Below, piece by piece: positions 1 through 12,363 of a stretch of 64,000 nt of DNA. The position numbers and the translations under genes were made by a program. The stretch's first letter is position 1. The number at the start of each line of letters is the position of its first letter. Source of the DNA: Entrophospora sp. SA101 (lineage: Eukaryota; Glomeromycota; Glomeromycetes; Entrophosporales; Entrophosporaceae); assembly GCA_958430865.1 (NCBI GenBank), contig CAUDNR010001424.1, forward strand, positions 30,800 to 94,799, written 5' to 3'. Under the pieces are notes generated by a model. It saw only the letters and a list, made by a program, of their open reading frames with translations, was not told where the DNA came from and searched no databases.

Positions 1-681
1 GAAGAAATTGATAGAAATAATGAGTAAAAATCCTTTATCACGTGATTTATTTTTTTAACTGTATTTTTGTAATGAAAATAATTAAAAAAATTTCTTGAAT
101 TTGATACATGGGCGCAGTAATTTGATGGCTTATGATGTTACGCACTGTACCAAATGTTTATCACGTGGAAAAAAGGTATTTACATTGATCATCAACGATG
201 ATGATAATAATGAATGACAAAGGTGATGAGAATTGTGACGCTGAATAATTTTTATTATTTTTTACTTTCACAACCCCGCCCGATATTTGTAATTTTTTTT
301 TTCGCAATCAATTTTTTTCAGAAAATAAAAAAAAAAGAAAGCAAAAATTTCTTTCCTAAAAAAATTAGATTTGAAAAACAAAGATTTTTCCTGATCATTG
401 GTTGCAATTGCTTTCATCGCTTCGCTTTGCAATTCAATTCAAAGCATTGCAAAGTTGCAAAGCAATATTTTATTATAAACATTTGCCGAACAACAAATTT
501 TTTGCTAAATATGGTGAAACGTTGATCGTGTCAAAAACCGAAAAAACCAGGCACAGCTAGACGTAAAAAGAGACAATCGGCAAAAAACCTGCACGAAAGT
601 CGCACGACTTACGAGTTTTGGAAGGAGATCGTGACGCGGCAAATCATCATCAAAATCTAATTTTTTTTTGGCAAATATTTT
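1..681. other. Upstream region of UTP21; no gene seen
   Basis: AT-rich spacer with poly-A and poly-T tracts. The small open frame at 214-525 is low-complexity Lys/Phe/Asn sequence and I do not regard it as a gene. The last 80 bases are unusually GC-rich for the window and contain CGCACGACTT (601-610) and GACGCGGCAAAT (633-644), followed 40 bases later by the UTP21 ATG. A related pair of motifs stands upstream of the RPC31 gene. Confidence 0.5.
37..46. promoter_or_regulatory. Palindromic CACGTG E-box
   Basis: ATCACGTGAT is a perfect 10-bp palindrome containing the CACGTG core bound by bHLH factors (Cbf1 type in fungi, whose consensus is RTCACRTG). A second site, ATCACGTGG, lies at 160-168. 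Two such sites within 130 bp in very AT-rich DNA is suggestive, but binding is not shown. The target could be UTP21 or a gene to the left of the window. Confidence 0.3.
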
Positions 682-3600
682 ATGATAAAGATGATTAAGA
701 AAAGAAAAACTAAAGAATTAAACAGTGATAATCCGAAAGCTCAATATTGTAACCGAATTTTTCAACCTTTTCGTGCTATAGGGTATGTTACTAATGATAT
801 ACCTTTTGATCTCCAAGCATTGGGACATGCTTATTTCTTAACTGCATGTGTTGGAAATAGTTTTCATGTATATGATGTATGTTAAAATTTTTTTATATTT
901 ATAAATTGTAATTTTTTTTCACTATTGATTATTATTAACCAGCTCAATGTTATTTTCTTTGAAAATAAGTGTTCAAAACTCACATTAAAAATTGTTGGTA
1001 AGAAGAAATTCATATAATACCACTTTTTACTTTAATGTTTAAGTAATAATAATATACTCTTTATTAGGCTCATTAACAGAGAAACCAATTACAGCATTGG
1101 CTTCTTTCAAAGAAAACACATTTGTAGCTTGTTCACAAGATATAATAATGTTTAATCGTGGAAAAGTAGTAAGTCACTTAATTTACTATTGAAAATTAAT
1201 TTATCTCAAATATCAAAATCAACCTAATTTACGATCTTTTAGAGTATGCAATTCAAAAAAAAATGCAAAGGAACTATATTTTCATTGACTTTGCTAGGAA
1301 TTCACCTTATTGCATTAAGTGATGATAATTCTGTAACTTTATATGATCATGAGTCTGGAGGTAAATTAGTAATGATATTTATATTTAATTTATTTTTTGA
1401 AATTAATTGTCTACATATAAATTTTTAGAATTGGAATCTGTAATTCAATTTGATGAAAATTTTGTTATATCAACACTTATTCATCCCAGTACTTATTTAA
1501 ATAAAATATTACTTGGCAGTAAACAAGGAACAATGCAAATTTGGAACATTCATAAAAAGTATATGATTTTAATATATAATTGATTTTTTTAAAAAAAAAA
1601 GAAATTGAAATGAAAATTGACATTTTCTATCTTGATTAATTCTTAAATTTTCCTGATAGTAAGTTAGTTTATTCATTTGCTTCATTTGAATCACCAATCA
1701 CATATCTAATTCAATCACCAGTTGTTGATGTTATTGCTGTTGGTTTGCTTAATGGAATGATAAAATTATATAATATAAGAGCTGATGAATTGATAATATC
1801 TTTTAAACAAGAAGAGCAAGTTACTGCAATTTCATTTAGAACAGGTGAATCGAAGGCTTTTCTTTTGTATTTAGTTGTTAGACATTATATGTTAACAAAA
1901 ATTTTGTTATTGAACTTAAAAGACTATCAACATTTCATGGCTACTGCAAATATGTGTGGTGATATTTTCTTATGGGATCTTGATAATAAAAGATTGTCAC
2001 ATGTAATGAAAGGTGCACATGATGGATTAATACCTTCAATAAAATTTCTTAATGGGCAGCCTTTATTAATTACATCAGGTTCTGATAATTCAATAAAAGT
2101 ATGTGTGTATGACTAACTAAGTTAGGAAAGTCCAGGAATAGATTTAATCAAAATATTATTTTACCTTTTGTAATTTAAGCAATGGATATTTGACGAGATT
2201 GAAGGAATTATTCCAAGACTTTTAAAATCCAGAAGTGGTCATCATGCACCACCAACTAAAATTCAATATTATGATTCCAGAGGTCAATTTATTCTTAGTG
2301 CGGGTAGTGACAAATCCTTGAGGACATTTTCAATACAACGTGATGAACAAAGTGTAGAATTATCACAAGGTTTTTTTAAGTGTTAAAAAATTCAATTTAC
2401 AAAAATTTTTCAAATAATAAAATAATAAAATTTATTTATTTTATTCTAGGTTCTCTCCTGAAAAAATCTAAGCAACAAAAAACAAATATTGATAATCTGA
2501 AATTACCTCAAATAATTGATTTTTCTGCATGTAATTATATATCAATCAATTTTTTTTAATGACAGTTTACATGGCTTACAATTTTAATCATTTATTAAAA
2601 TAGGTGAAGCTAAGCAAAAAGAATGGGACCATATCATTACATGTCATATTAATCATCCGAAAGCTTATACATGGTCCTTCCAAAATAAGGTCATAGGTAA
2701 ACATATTATTAAAAGTTCAGAAATAATAAAGGTAAAAATTATATGATTATATTAAAATTAAATAAATACATAAATGATATAATAATTTTTAATATAATTT
2801 TAAATTAAATCTTATTGATTCATTCAGGTTTCAACTATTAGCTCATGTGGAAATTTTGGATTTATTGGTACGGCTGCTGCAAAAATCGAAATGTTTAATA
2901 TGCAATCAGGCATCTCCAGAAGAAAATTTGAAGGAATGGAAGGTATGTTTGCTTTTATTAGTTAGATCAACAATTACATATATTGATTCTATTTTTAACC
3001 TTTCAGTTATTTATATATAGGACATACAAAATCTATCACTGGGTTATCATGTGATCTTCTTAATAGAATTTTATTAAGCAGTTCTCTTGATGGGAGTGTT
3101 AAGGTATTATTTATTAAATTGGCTAATTAAAACCAGATCAAATTTTTATCAACTAAATGTTTATTTGCTGTAAATTTTTTTTCCAAAAAGATTTGGGATT
3201 TTAATACAGCCAAAATTTTAGATACTATTGATGTACAATCACCCATAACTCTACTTAGATTCCATAAGAAAAATGAATTGTTGGCAATTAGTAGTGATGA
3301 TTTATGTATTCGAGTGATAGATATTGATACCCATAAGATAGTGAGAGAGTTCTGGGGTCATAGAAATCGAATTACTGATTTGGTAAAAAACTTTCCCAGC
3401 CTATTTTTAATATACAAACAAAAATTAATTATAATGGAATAATTTTAATAGACATTTAGCCCTGATGGAAGATGGATAGTATCAACATCCCTTGATGCTA
3501 CAATACGTACTTGGGATTTACCTACAGGTCATTTGATTGACATATTTAGAGTGAATGATATTGCAACAAGTTTAACATTTTCTCCTTCAGGAGATTTTTT

Positions 3601-4852
3601 GGCAACATCACATGTAAACAATGTTGGAATATTTTTATGGTATTAAGATAAATCAATTTTATTGAATACTTGAAACAACAAAAAACCAATTAACATTTAT
3701 TTAATTACTTAAATATCTATTGTACAGGGCAAACCGGACTATGTTTCAAAATGTTACTTTAAACAAAGTAAATGATGAAATGGAACAAGTTGATAATTAT
3801 TTTACACCACTTCCAACTACTGCTGGAATTGATAGTGAAGAAGAAGGTAGTTATTATTTGTTAAATAAAATTGTGTAGATAATATGACTTTTTAAAAATC
3901 AAATTATTGTTATTGTTATTATTAAATCATATTACTTTTGTTATTGTTAAAAAAGATACAGATATAAATCATAATACTACATTAGCAACAAAAGAATCAT
4001 TTGAGACACCAGAACAAATTACACAGAATATGATCACATTATCATCACTCCCAAAGTCAAAATGGCAAAATTTGTTGAACCTTGAAACAATAAAGGTGAT
4101 TAAATAAAGAATAATTTTAGAATAATTCATGAGTAAAAGACCTCCAATTCAATGATAATAATAATAGTTTTTATTGTTATTAGAAACATAATAAACCCAA
4201 AGAACCACCTAAAAAACCAGAAAAGGCACCATTTTTCCTGCCAACATTACCAGGTGTGGAACCAAAATTTGTGATTACACCCAATTCTAATGAAGCATTA
4301 TTCAAAGAAGCCAAAAGCAATGGTAAATTAATAAAATCAAGTGATATCAAAGTGGAAACTGAATTTGTACTAACATTAAAAAGATGTCATGAATTGAGAG
4401 ATTGTAAGTTTTCATTTATATTTTTTAAATCTTTTAATTATCATTTATTTATTGTAATCTGTATATTGAAAACTTTTTTATTAGATACAAATTTTTTCAA
4501 TCACATAAAAACCTTAAATCCGTCTGCAATTGATTTTGAACTTAGATCACTAAGTCTTGACAACAACTTTATTAATATAAGAATTTTTTTGATAGCTTTA
4601 GAAAATCATCTTAAATCCAAAAAAGATTTTGAACTAATTCAAGCTTATCTTAATCATTTTCTAAAAATATATGGTGATATTATAGTTGAAAATGATAATG
4701 GTGATGATGATGATGCTAGCAATGGTAGTAGAATGGAATTGAGTCTTGGCAACTGTTTAAAATTAATATTGAATGAACATGTAAAAGAATGGAGTAGGAT
4801 AGAAGAATTTTTAGATTATTGTATTTGCGTAATTAGTTTTTTTAGAAAATAA
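682..4852 (+). CDS. UTP21: UTP21/WDR36-like WD40 protein of the SSU processome
   Basis: A gene of about 18 exons (682-876, 943-997, 1068-1168, 1243-1360, 1429-1558, 1660-1844, 1923-2098, 2180-2369 and so on to 4486-4852), joined by short GT-AG introns that keep frame. The product is a run of WD40 blades (for example NGMIKLYNIRADE near 1755, GDIFLWDLDNKR near 1960, DATIRTWDLPTGH near 3500). A C-terminal Utp21 domain follows, beginning around FFLPTLPGVEPKF (from about 4232) and ending at the stop at 4850-4852. The family is a subunit of the small-subunit processome (UTP-B subcomplex), needed in the nucleolus for 18S rRNA processing. The first Met at 682 is chosen because the next residues join in frame to the first WD blade; Met at 691 is an alternative. 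No frameshift seen. Confidence 0.88.
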
Positions 4853-5393
4853 AAATTTTTGATTAGTTAATCCATAAATAGAAATGATTTAATGCCAATC
4901 TGTGAATGAATCTTGTAATGATTGACAGTGCAAATAAAAATTGCTGCTATGCAAAAAGTTGCATTACACTTTTTGCCACAAGCTGATGTGCTTTTATTAT
5001 TATTATTGTATATTAATAGCATAGCATTGTAGAATAGCACAAATCACATTATCTGTAATACTCTAAGAAGTATTTAAACCTTCAGAAATTTCTTGAGTTA
5101 AATAACAATCTTAGAATAAACAATTAATAATCATATAACTATTGATTAATAACCTTCTTGTAACTAATAATAAAATAAACATATTTTACCTATTATGAAT
5201 TTTTGCAAGCTTTGTAGATCTTGACTAAACACTTATTATTTAATAAAGTAGTTATACATTTATCCAAGTAGTTTTGTATAAATCCACATCTGTTTTTTAA
5301 ATCATCATAGGCAATCTAAAGATATTGATTGTCACTTTTTTTTTTTAACAATGCAGTACTGTTACACTGCTTATTAGAAAAATTTATATATTA
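4853..5393. other. Intergenic spacer; no gene seen
   Basis: AT-rich 3' flank of UTP21. No coding sequence or structured RNA recognised. Confidence 0.5.
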
Positions 5394-5423
5394 CTAGGTG
5401 TAACCTGTCAGCTTCGCTGACAG
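5394..5423 (-). mobile_element. Candidate Helitron 3' terminus
   Basis: Read on the minus strand, a perfect 8-bp stem with a 3-nt loop (CTGTCAGC GAA GCTGACAG, 5423-5405) is followed after seven bases (GTTACAC) by CTAG (5397-5394) and then T. A short GC-rich hairpin about 10 nt before CTRR, inserted next to T, is the established 3' end signature of Helitrons. The body would extend toward higher coordinates, over the repeats at 5711-6003. No Rep/helicase coding sequence is present and I could not fix the 5' end, so this would be a non-autonomous copy or a solo end. Confidence 0.4.
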
Positions 5424-5710
5424 TTTACATCTAGAGCACACTATAAATAATCTTGTAAATTTTTTTTTTTATTCGAAATTATTTAATACTGTAAATTCAT
5501 AGCATTAATAAGTTATAGTTGCGTTTATTATAAATATGTATAGATTTAAAAAAATAACAGTTTTGATTGACATAATTTTGTTAAATTTGATTTCATGACT
5601 ACAAAATGTCACATTATCAAAGTTAGAGAATAATCAAAAATTAATACTAATGAAAAATATAATATTTTATTGTGGAATTTTTTATTGGATCACAATTAAA
5701 AATCATTTAC

Positions 5711-6003
5711 ATGCGGTAGTCTAAAAGTTACGCATCACAACATATTTATTTACGTGCTTGTGGTAGTCTAAACGTAACCCAACGATACAATAATAGATAG
5801 ATTTCATGTGGTGGTCTAAAACGTTACGCATCACAACATATTTATTCGCGTGCTTGTGGTAGTCTAAACATAACCCAACGATACAATAACGGATAGATTG
5901 TGGCACACGTTTGCGTTATTGAACAATTCAAAAAAATTATTTATGCGTGGCAGCCTAAACGTTACGTTTATTTATGCGTGGGCGCCATTCTAAACGTTAG
6001 GAC
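5711..6003. repeat. Tandem repeat, period about 95 bp, with sub-motif GGTAGTCTAAACGT
   Basis: Two adjacent units of about 95 bp (5711-5805 and 5806-5901) share most bases, including CGCATCACAACATATTTATT and AACCCAACGATACAATAA. Within and after them the core G(G/C)(T/C)(A/G)(G/C)(T/C)CTAAAcGT recurs near 5714, 5762, 5809, 5857, 5949 and 5981, each associated with a GCGTG or CGTGC block. The apparent 61-aa open frames on both strands here are by-products of the repeat. Confidence 0.7.
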
Positions 6004-6221
6004 ACGTGAACGCAACGTTTTTAATATAATAGATATAGTAATAGTTTATTTTTTATCTTGGATTCTTGCAGTATTAGAGTATTAGAACAATTTTAATTTT
6101 TTTTTTAAAAAAAATTTTTATTTTGAAAAAAAACTTTAATTTTTACACGTTATAACTATATAAAAAGTAACTAAAAAAATATAATAGAAAGTGTAAATAA
6201 TAATAATATAAATGTTCTTGT

Positions 6222-9200
6222 CTACGTAATATCAAATCTGTGTCCTGTTTTTCCTGGTTTTTTACCCTTTTTGCTTCTTGTTGTATTACTACTTTGTCCA
6301 GTTGTATTACTACTTTGTCCAGTTGGTTTTATTTTTGATTCATGTATTTGTTTTCTAATAGCATCTTCAATTTGACTTACACAAAATCTATATATTTCAA
6401 ATGTGTGTGAAGCCAATAATGTTTCTGGAAATAAATCAATTACTGCTTCATCAATTTCTGAAGACCAGAAATTCAAATCTATATCTGTTAAATAAACACT
6501 CAATGGATGTTTTGAGTAATCTTTTGATTCTACTGACAAAAATCTCAACATAAATCTTTTCAATGCTACAATAAGTGCATCTGCTGGTATTTTCTTTGGT
6601 GTTTTCTTAGCTGTCAATGTTGGTTGTTGTTGATTATTAGTAAAATCAACTACATCTGTAATTTCATTCTCTTGTTCTGATGTCAATCTTTCTTTATAAA
6701 CATCATTAATATACTCAATCACTCTGTTGGCCACCTGTTCTTCTACAAATTCATATAATGCTACTACATGCTTTAAGGTTAGACCTGCATTTAATAAATT
6801 TGCAAATGTAGGTTTTGTCGTCAATGATGATAACTTCATCCATTGTGCCACATAATCTTGTATTAATGTGTCTTCCTGCCCTACTGCATTGCGCTTAACG
6901 AAACATAAAAGTACTTCTAGTGATGATAAAATGTCACTTGCATCATCTAAAACATAATTATTTGTATATTGTGTTGATGATACAAATATATTATTATTTA
7001 TGTTTCCTGCTTCTCCTCTAATCAATAATATTTTTTCAGTAGGAATAGGTTCTTGTGGAATTATATTTTTAATGTCACTGAGAATTCTCAAATATCCTTG
7101 GAACAATTCCATATGGTATGAAAATGGTTCTAAATATAATGGTAAATCTTGTACAGTTTCAATATATGCTTTATCAAATACCAACCAACGTGCAAGTTCA
7201 AGTTCAATCTTTTGCAAGTCATAAATAACATCATCACCACGTCCAATAGCAAGGATTCTTTGACTATATTGAAGAATATCTTCATCCCATTCATAATCAA
7301 TTACGTTTGATTTTATTAATTGGTTTGCTCTTGATAATCGTAGATAATATTGATTAGATATCTTTGAATTATTGGCTTGAGTTGAACTACTACTACTACC
7401 ACCATTACCAGATGTTGATTCAGCATCAACTTGAGATGGTTCTTCTAAAAATTTTAATGATTTACAAGACCCATTTGGAATTGTTGTGATTTCTAGCAAG
7501 AAATTATTTTGTAATCCCACAAGGTAATTTATAATTGCACAAATAAATATCCCTGTATCTTTTTCTTCAACTAATCCAAAAGCAATTGGGCTATCTAAAG
7601 TCACCTTAGGAATAACTGATTTAAACTCACTACATTGATATCTTTTGACTTGATCATGCACTGCATTCCATGCTTCTGAAAATTCACCAAATGCCTTAGC
7701 TAATGTTTCATGTGTCTCTTTAACTATTCCTCCATTTGATTCATCGTTTATAAATTCTTGAAATGATTTATTATGAGCATCTTTTCTATTGATTCTATAC
7801 TCAAGTCTTGATGCCAATATCTCAGCAAATTTAATAATGGGAAAAAGATGTTTAATCTGTGTCAACTTTTCAGAATGTTTAAAAAATATTGAAAGAAATG
7901 GATATGTTTTATTGTTATTGGTTTGATCAGCAATGTAATATGCTCTGAAACTTTCAAAACTTATAGCTCCTATTGTTCTCCAAAGATTTGGTAAATATTC
8001 AACTTTATAATTATCATCCATATCTATAGTCTGATTAATTTCAGATTCAATTATGTTAGTATTTCCATTTGCTTTTTTTAATTCTGCATCTAATTTTCTA
8101 CGGAAATTTGTAATAGATTCATTGAAGCTTTTTGTTTGTGGCTCAACATATTCATTAACAAACCGTAATTCCCATGCATCCCGTTGAGCAGGGTCTGTAA
8201 TTATTGATGGACTACCAGTAAAAAGTTTTTTTGACATTTCTGTTAGAATTGAATGTAACAATAGTGCTAAATTTTCATCATTGCAATTGAAAATTCTTTT
8301 AAGTGCATTCCAGTCATTTTGTATATGTTTAAGGCAATATTCTTCAGCATTACCATTAATTTTTAAGAAGTTTTTAGCATGATTTGAAGAACCAATCAAT
8401 GCATGAACAATTAAATGTAAGATGCGATATGCATTTGGTGGCATAGCACGGACTGTATGACCAATTCCAGGTTCAACTAGATCTTCAACATAACCAGGTT
8501 GGTTCACAACTGTCATATTTCTCTGAGGCGCATGATCCAATTTTTGATTACCAGCAGCTGATTTATGTGATCCACCTCCTATTGTATTGCTACACTGTGG
8601 ACATTTTCTTGCTTCCATTGCTTGACCACAGTTTGCTATAACATATTTATAACCACACTGACATGAATATCTAAAATTATTTAAAAAATTATTTATTATC
8701 ATCATTATCATCATCACCATAATGCAAAATAAATAAATCTAATTTTTACCTTGTTAATTGTTCACCAGTAGTAGATGTTAAAGCATTCATGATGACTGAT
8801 TCATTATCAGCTTGTGCTGTTAAAATATAATGTGTATGGCAGTTTTGTAGATTATTTAAATAAATAGTTAATGGTGATGAGTCTGCAGGAATTGATGAAT
8901 GTAAGATTACAATATGTCCAATTACAGATTTAATCAACAAAGTTTCATTTGTTGTCCTAATGTTTAGTTGAAGTAATGGCTGTTTATTTTGTATAATATT
9001 GTCAATTATTTGTCTATAAAGTGGTGTAAGCGTTTTCATTCCATTAATTTCAGTTCTAAGATCTTTACTGGCATTATCATAATCAAGAGACCATTCATTT
9101 GATGCATGGACTAAATGTATACGTTGTACAACTACTCCACCAAATGCAATTCTATGTCCCATTGATTCGTTTTTTTGTACAGATTGTAGGAAGATCTTAA

Positions 9201-12200
9201 TTGGTGCTTTATTTTTAAGTGAGTATAAACTAGAAAATCCTTTATCAGCTTCTGCATACATATCTAAGGCCCAGTAAGGATTAAATGAAAGTCTATTTTG
9301 AGAATTGTCTTCCCATGCAATACTTGCAAGCCATGGAAGTGTTCTATTTTGTCTATTACAAAATTGTTTTACGTCATTGAGTGGAAGATTGTGCCGATTA
9401 CGTAAAATTCTTAGAAAATATATTTTTAATGAATGGATTAATGGATTTGGTATGCTCATAAAATCATTAATTTCTTTAATTAAAACTGCTCCATCAGTTT
9501 CCATTAGATCGAAAACTATTGGTTGCTGATAATTGTGTCTTTGAATACATTCATTCCAGAATCCTTCAACAAATACTTTAAGAAAAGCAATTGCAGTTAT
9601 TTTTTGTAATGCTTCTGTTCCAAGATTAGTTATAGCTTTAGCTGCAAATCCAAAATAATTTGCTAAATCTGATAATTCAAATGTTTCAAATAATGTTTGA
9701 ATAACATCACAGCATAATGTTGACATCATAGAATCAAGTCCTTGATTTTTAAGACAAGTATTTATTACATTTAATCTTGCTGAATCACGGATAGCCAAAC
9801 CTGGATTTTCTAAAATAGTCAAAAAAATACTTTCATCTTCATCTTCATCTTCTTGCAAGAATATACGTTGTATTATTGCACTCATAAGTGGAAATGGTCT
9901 TTGGCTGAAAATTTTACCATATAATTGCAGTCTAAGTTTAGATTCAAGATCAACAATATCAAGACATCTAAGAATAAATGATCTTCTTGAAATAAGGTTC
10001 TTTTCATTTGGTTCCATTTTATAAAGAATATCAAATACTTTATTAATAAACTCAGCCGAAAGCATTTCTTTTTGGCTTGAATTTTTTCCAATTGTAATTA
10101 TTTCTTTGACATTAGCTAATGGAATGGCTTTTGTTGATATAAAATCATTACAAATACGTAATATTTGAAGTGAAGGCAATGGTTGACCTTTCAAAACTTT
10201 TGCTCCAAATGATAAAATTTTTGTAACATCACGTTGCCACTGTTCAAACATATATGAATTGTATGTTAAATTTCGTGATTCACTAATATTCTGTAACATT
10301 ATTCCTGCAATCTCTCTAACTAGGGAATGTTCAAAAGATTCTGAATTATTACAAGCTGTTATCTTACTAATAACCATTGGACATATTTGAGTTAATTGAA
10401 ATTCAGCTAAAACAGTATTTGAATTTCTCCACCAATATGCATGTAAGAATACTGGATCTAAAAATTTTTCTTCTCCCATAAGTCTTTGAAGTAAAAATGA
10501 TAAAACTTTTGGATTTCTGTTACCAGCAGAATCATTAGATGAAACCACTGCAACAAAATCATTAAAGTACAGATCCGCAAATAAATTCAGTGATGGTTTT
10601 TTGAATGATGGTATAGAATTTATAACAGTAGTTGAAAATCCTTTTGTATAATCATTAAAGAAATGTTGGTAAAGTTCACCAGTTTGTTCATCAATATTTC
10701 CCTCGTTTTCCTTATGCTGATTTATTTCATCTTCAAATAGCCGTTTAAATGAATCAATTCTTTTCATAAAATAAAGTGAAAATGGGAATTCAAGGTCATA
10801 ATTATTGGCAGGCATAGTATATACATCTGGTTTAGGATCTGGTATATCTTCTGTGTTTACAATTTTTGGATCCATAAAACACTCTATCCAGAATTCAAGT
10901 AATTTATGAGATTGTTCTACTTCTTCTATTTTTCGTGGTCTATCAATCAAAAGCAAGGTTCTGGTTGCTGATAACCTTTCAATTGCACATAAAAGCTTTG
11001 CAATTGGTTTTCGAATAAAGATACGTAAATATGCTTGTAATGCGCCTGAAAATGAAGAATATGGGTATAAAAGTTTTTTGTCTGATGCAACTTTATTTTG
11101 CCAATTTGGTTCAGAACTTGTTTCCAACCATTCTTGTGTTCTGTCTTTTAAACATGTGATCAGATTTTTATTATTTGGAATCTGTGTAATCAGAACCCTA
11201 GAATAAACACACATTATTATTTAAAAAATCAATTACTAAAATAAATATATTGCTATTATAATTTTTAAATAAATAAATAAATAAATAAATATATACACAC
11301 CTAATATGATCCAATGATTTTTGTGAATGTGGATATTTCATGCATGATAAACACCATAACAATTCTTGTTTCAGGATATCTTCAAATGGATACGTAGTAT
11401 TGATAATATCAGCCATAGATTTTTCCAAAAGGCTGGATAAAGGTTTATCTTGGACTTGTAATGTTTCAATGGTAATTTGCTCCCATCCACACATGAAATT
11501 AAATGAAACAAAAGGTGTTTCTTGTTCACGGTGAATATGTAAAATTATGCATGCATGTTTCATTGGAATTTTTTTATTGCTATTGCGTCTTTTAATTAAA
11601 AATTCTCCACGTAATTGTTCAATAACAAATTTAGCTAATTTAATACATCCCACATTGACAGTTGTTATATCGCATTGAAGAATTAACATTTGTTTATCAG
11701 ATTCCTGCCAAAAATGTTTGATTCTATTTTGAAATTGTGTTTCAGATTTAAATGTTGAAAGTTTATCTACTTGACAACTGATCTTATTTGACAGACAAGC
11801 TTCTATATCAGTATTAATGTTTGAAAATGTATTAACAATAACTTGTTTTCCTTCTGCTTCTGGCATATATGGATCATTTTGTTTCAATAATGCATTAAAA
11901 TAGTCAAAAAGACTATCATGATGTTGTATTTTAAAATAATATTCTTTCCATTTAAGTATCTCTTCATGTTTTAATAAAGAATTTTCAGATCTAACCATAC
12001 CATCCGAAGTTGCTATAGCAACAAGACATTCTTTGCATTTTTCAAGTATTTCTTCATTGTCATCATCTGGATATTTTCTTTTTATATTTATAATCAAACT
12101 TTGTATGGTTTCATTGGAATCAAAACCAATAAATAAGTCTTGTTGTTTAAATTTATTGTGTGATTGAATTTTTATATTTTTTCCTGAAACTGTAGAAACC

Positions 12201-12253
12201 TTTTTCACCCAGTCATTTAATTCAGCAACAAGTTCAAATTCCTCATCCATCAA
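6222..12253 (-). CDS. RNF213: RNF213-like copy A: 5'-truncated, RING-less E3 module with RZ finger
   Basis: Three exons read without a break: 12253-11301, 11197-8750 and 8670-6222 (introns 103 and 79 nt, GT-AG, frame kept). They give 1,949 aa. The order follows vertebrate RNF213/mysterin after its AAA ring: the end of the AAA core (PIAKLLCAIERL near 10990), the helical E3 shell, an RZ-type zinc finger (residues 1137-1169: CxCGY, NCGQAM, CPQC, IGGGSH) and the C-terminal helical domain after VEPGIGHTVRAMPPNAYRIL. There is no C3HC4 RING where vertebrates have one (near 10040-10140). Homology to copies B and D stops at about 12257, about 90 bp from an N gap, so the AAA3/AAA4 ATPase exons are missing. 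The start at 12253 (MMDEE) is simply the first Met after the break. Family role: a giant ATPase and ubiquitin ligase of cytosolic defence and lipid-droplet biology in animals; the fungal role is unknown. It could be a functional short paralogue or a 5'-cut relic. Confidence 0.78.
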
Positions 12254-12353
12254 TATACACTACCTGGACAAAAGTGTTTGATCACGTGTTTACACTAATT
12301 AATAAAAAACCTACATAATAACATCACACGAAATTTATAACATTATGCATCTA

Positions 12354-12363
12354 NNNNNNNNNN
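12354..12363. other. 10-N assembly gap
   Basis: Exactly ten Ns, typical of an arbitrary scaffold join. Sequence to the left is the broken 5' edge of RNF213 copy A; sequence to the right begins in the middle of an F-box/LRR gene. Linkage across the gap is therefore uncertain. Confidence 0.95.

Noticed and set aside
214..525. 103-aa plus-strand open frame
   Set aside because: Low-complexity Lys/Phe/Asn sequence in poly-A/T-rich DNA with no family resemblance; likely chance.
5711..6003. Possible CRISPR-like array
   Set aside because: Repeat units are adjacent, imperfect and about 95 bp long without unique spacers of even size, and the genome is eukaryotic.
5721..6085. 61-aa open frames on both strands with an internal repeat
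   Set aside because: They are translations of the 95-bp tandem repeat; frames exist on both strands and neither has a plausible start context.
9305..9529. Antisense open frame within RNF213 copy A (also at 54169, 56383, 53468)
   Set aside because: Shadow frames opposite real coding sequence; the similar antisense frames recur only because the sense strands are homologous.
11270..11293. AAAT repeat near an exon edge
   Set aside because: A simple repeat inside the copy A intron, shared with copies B and D; no special role visible.
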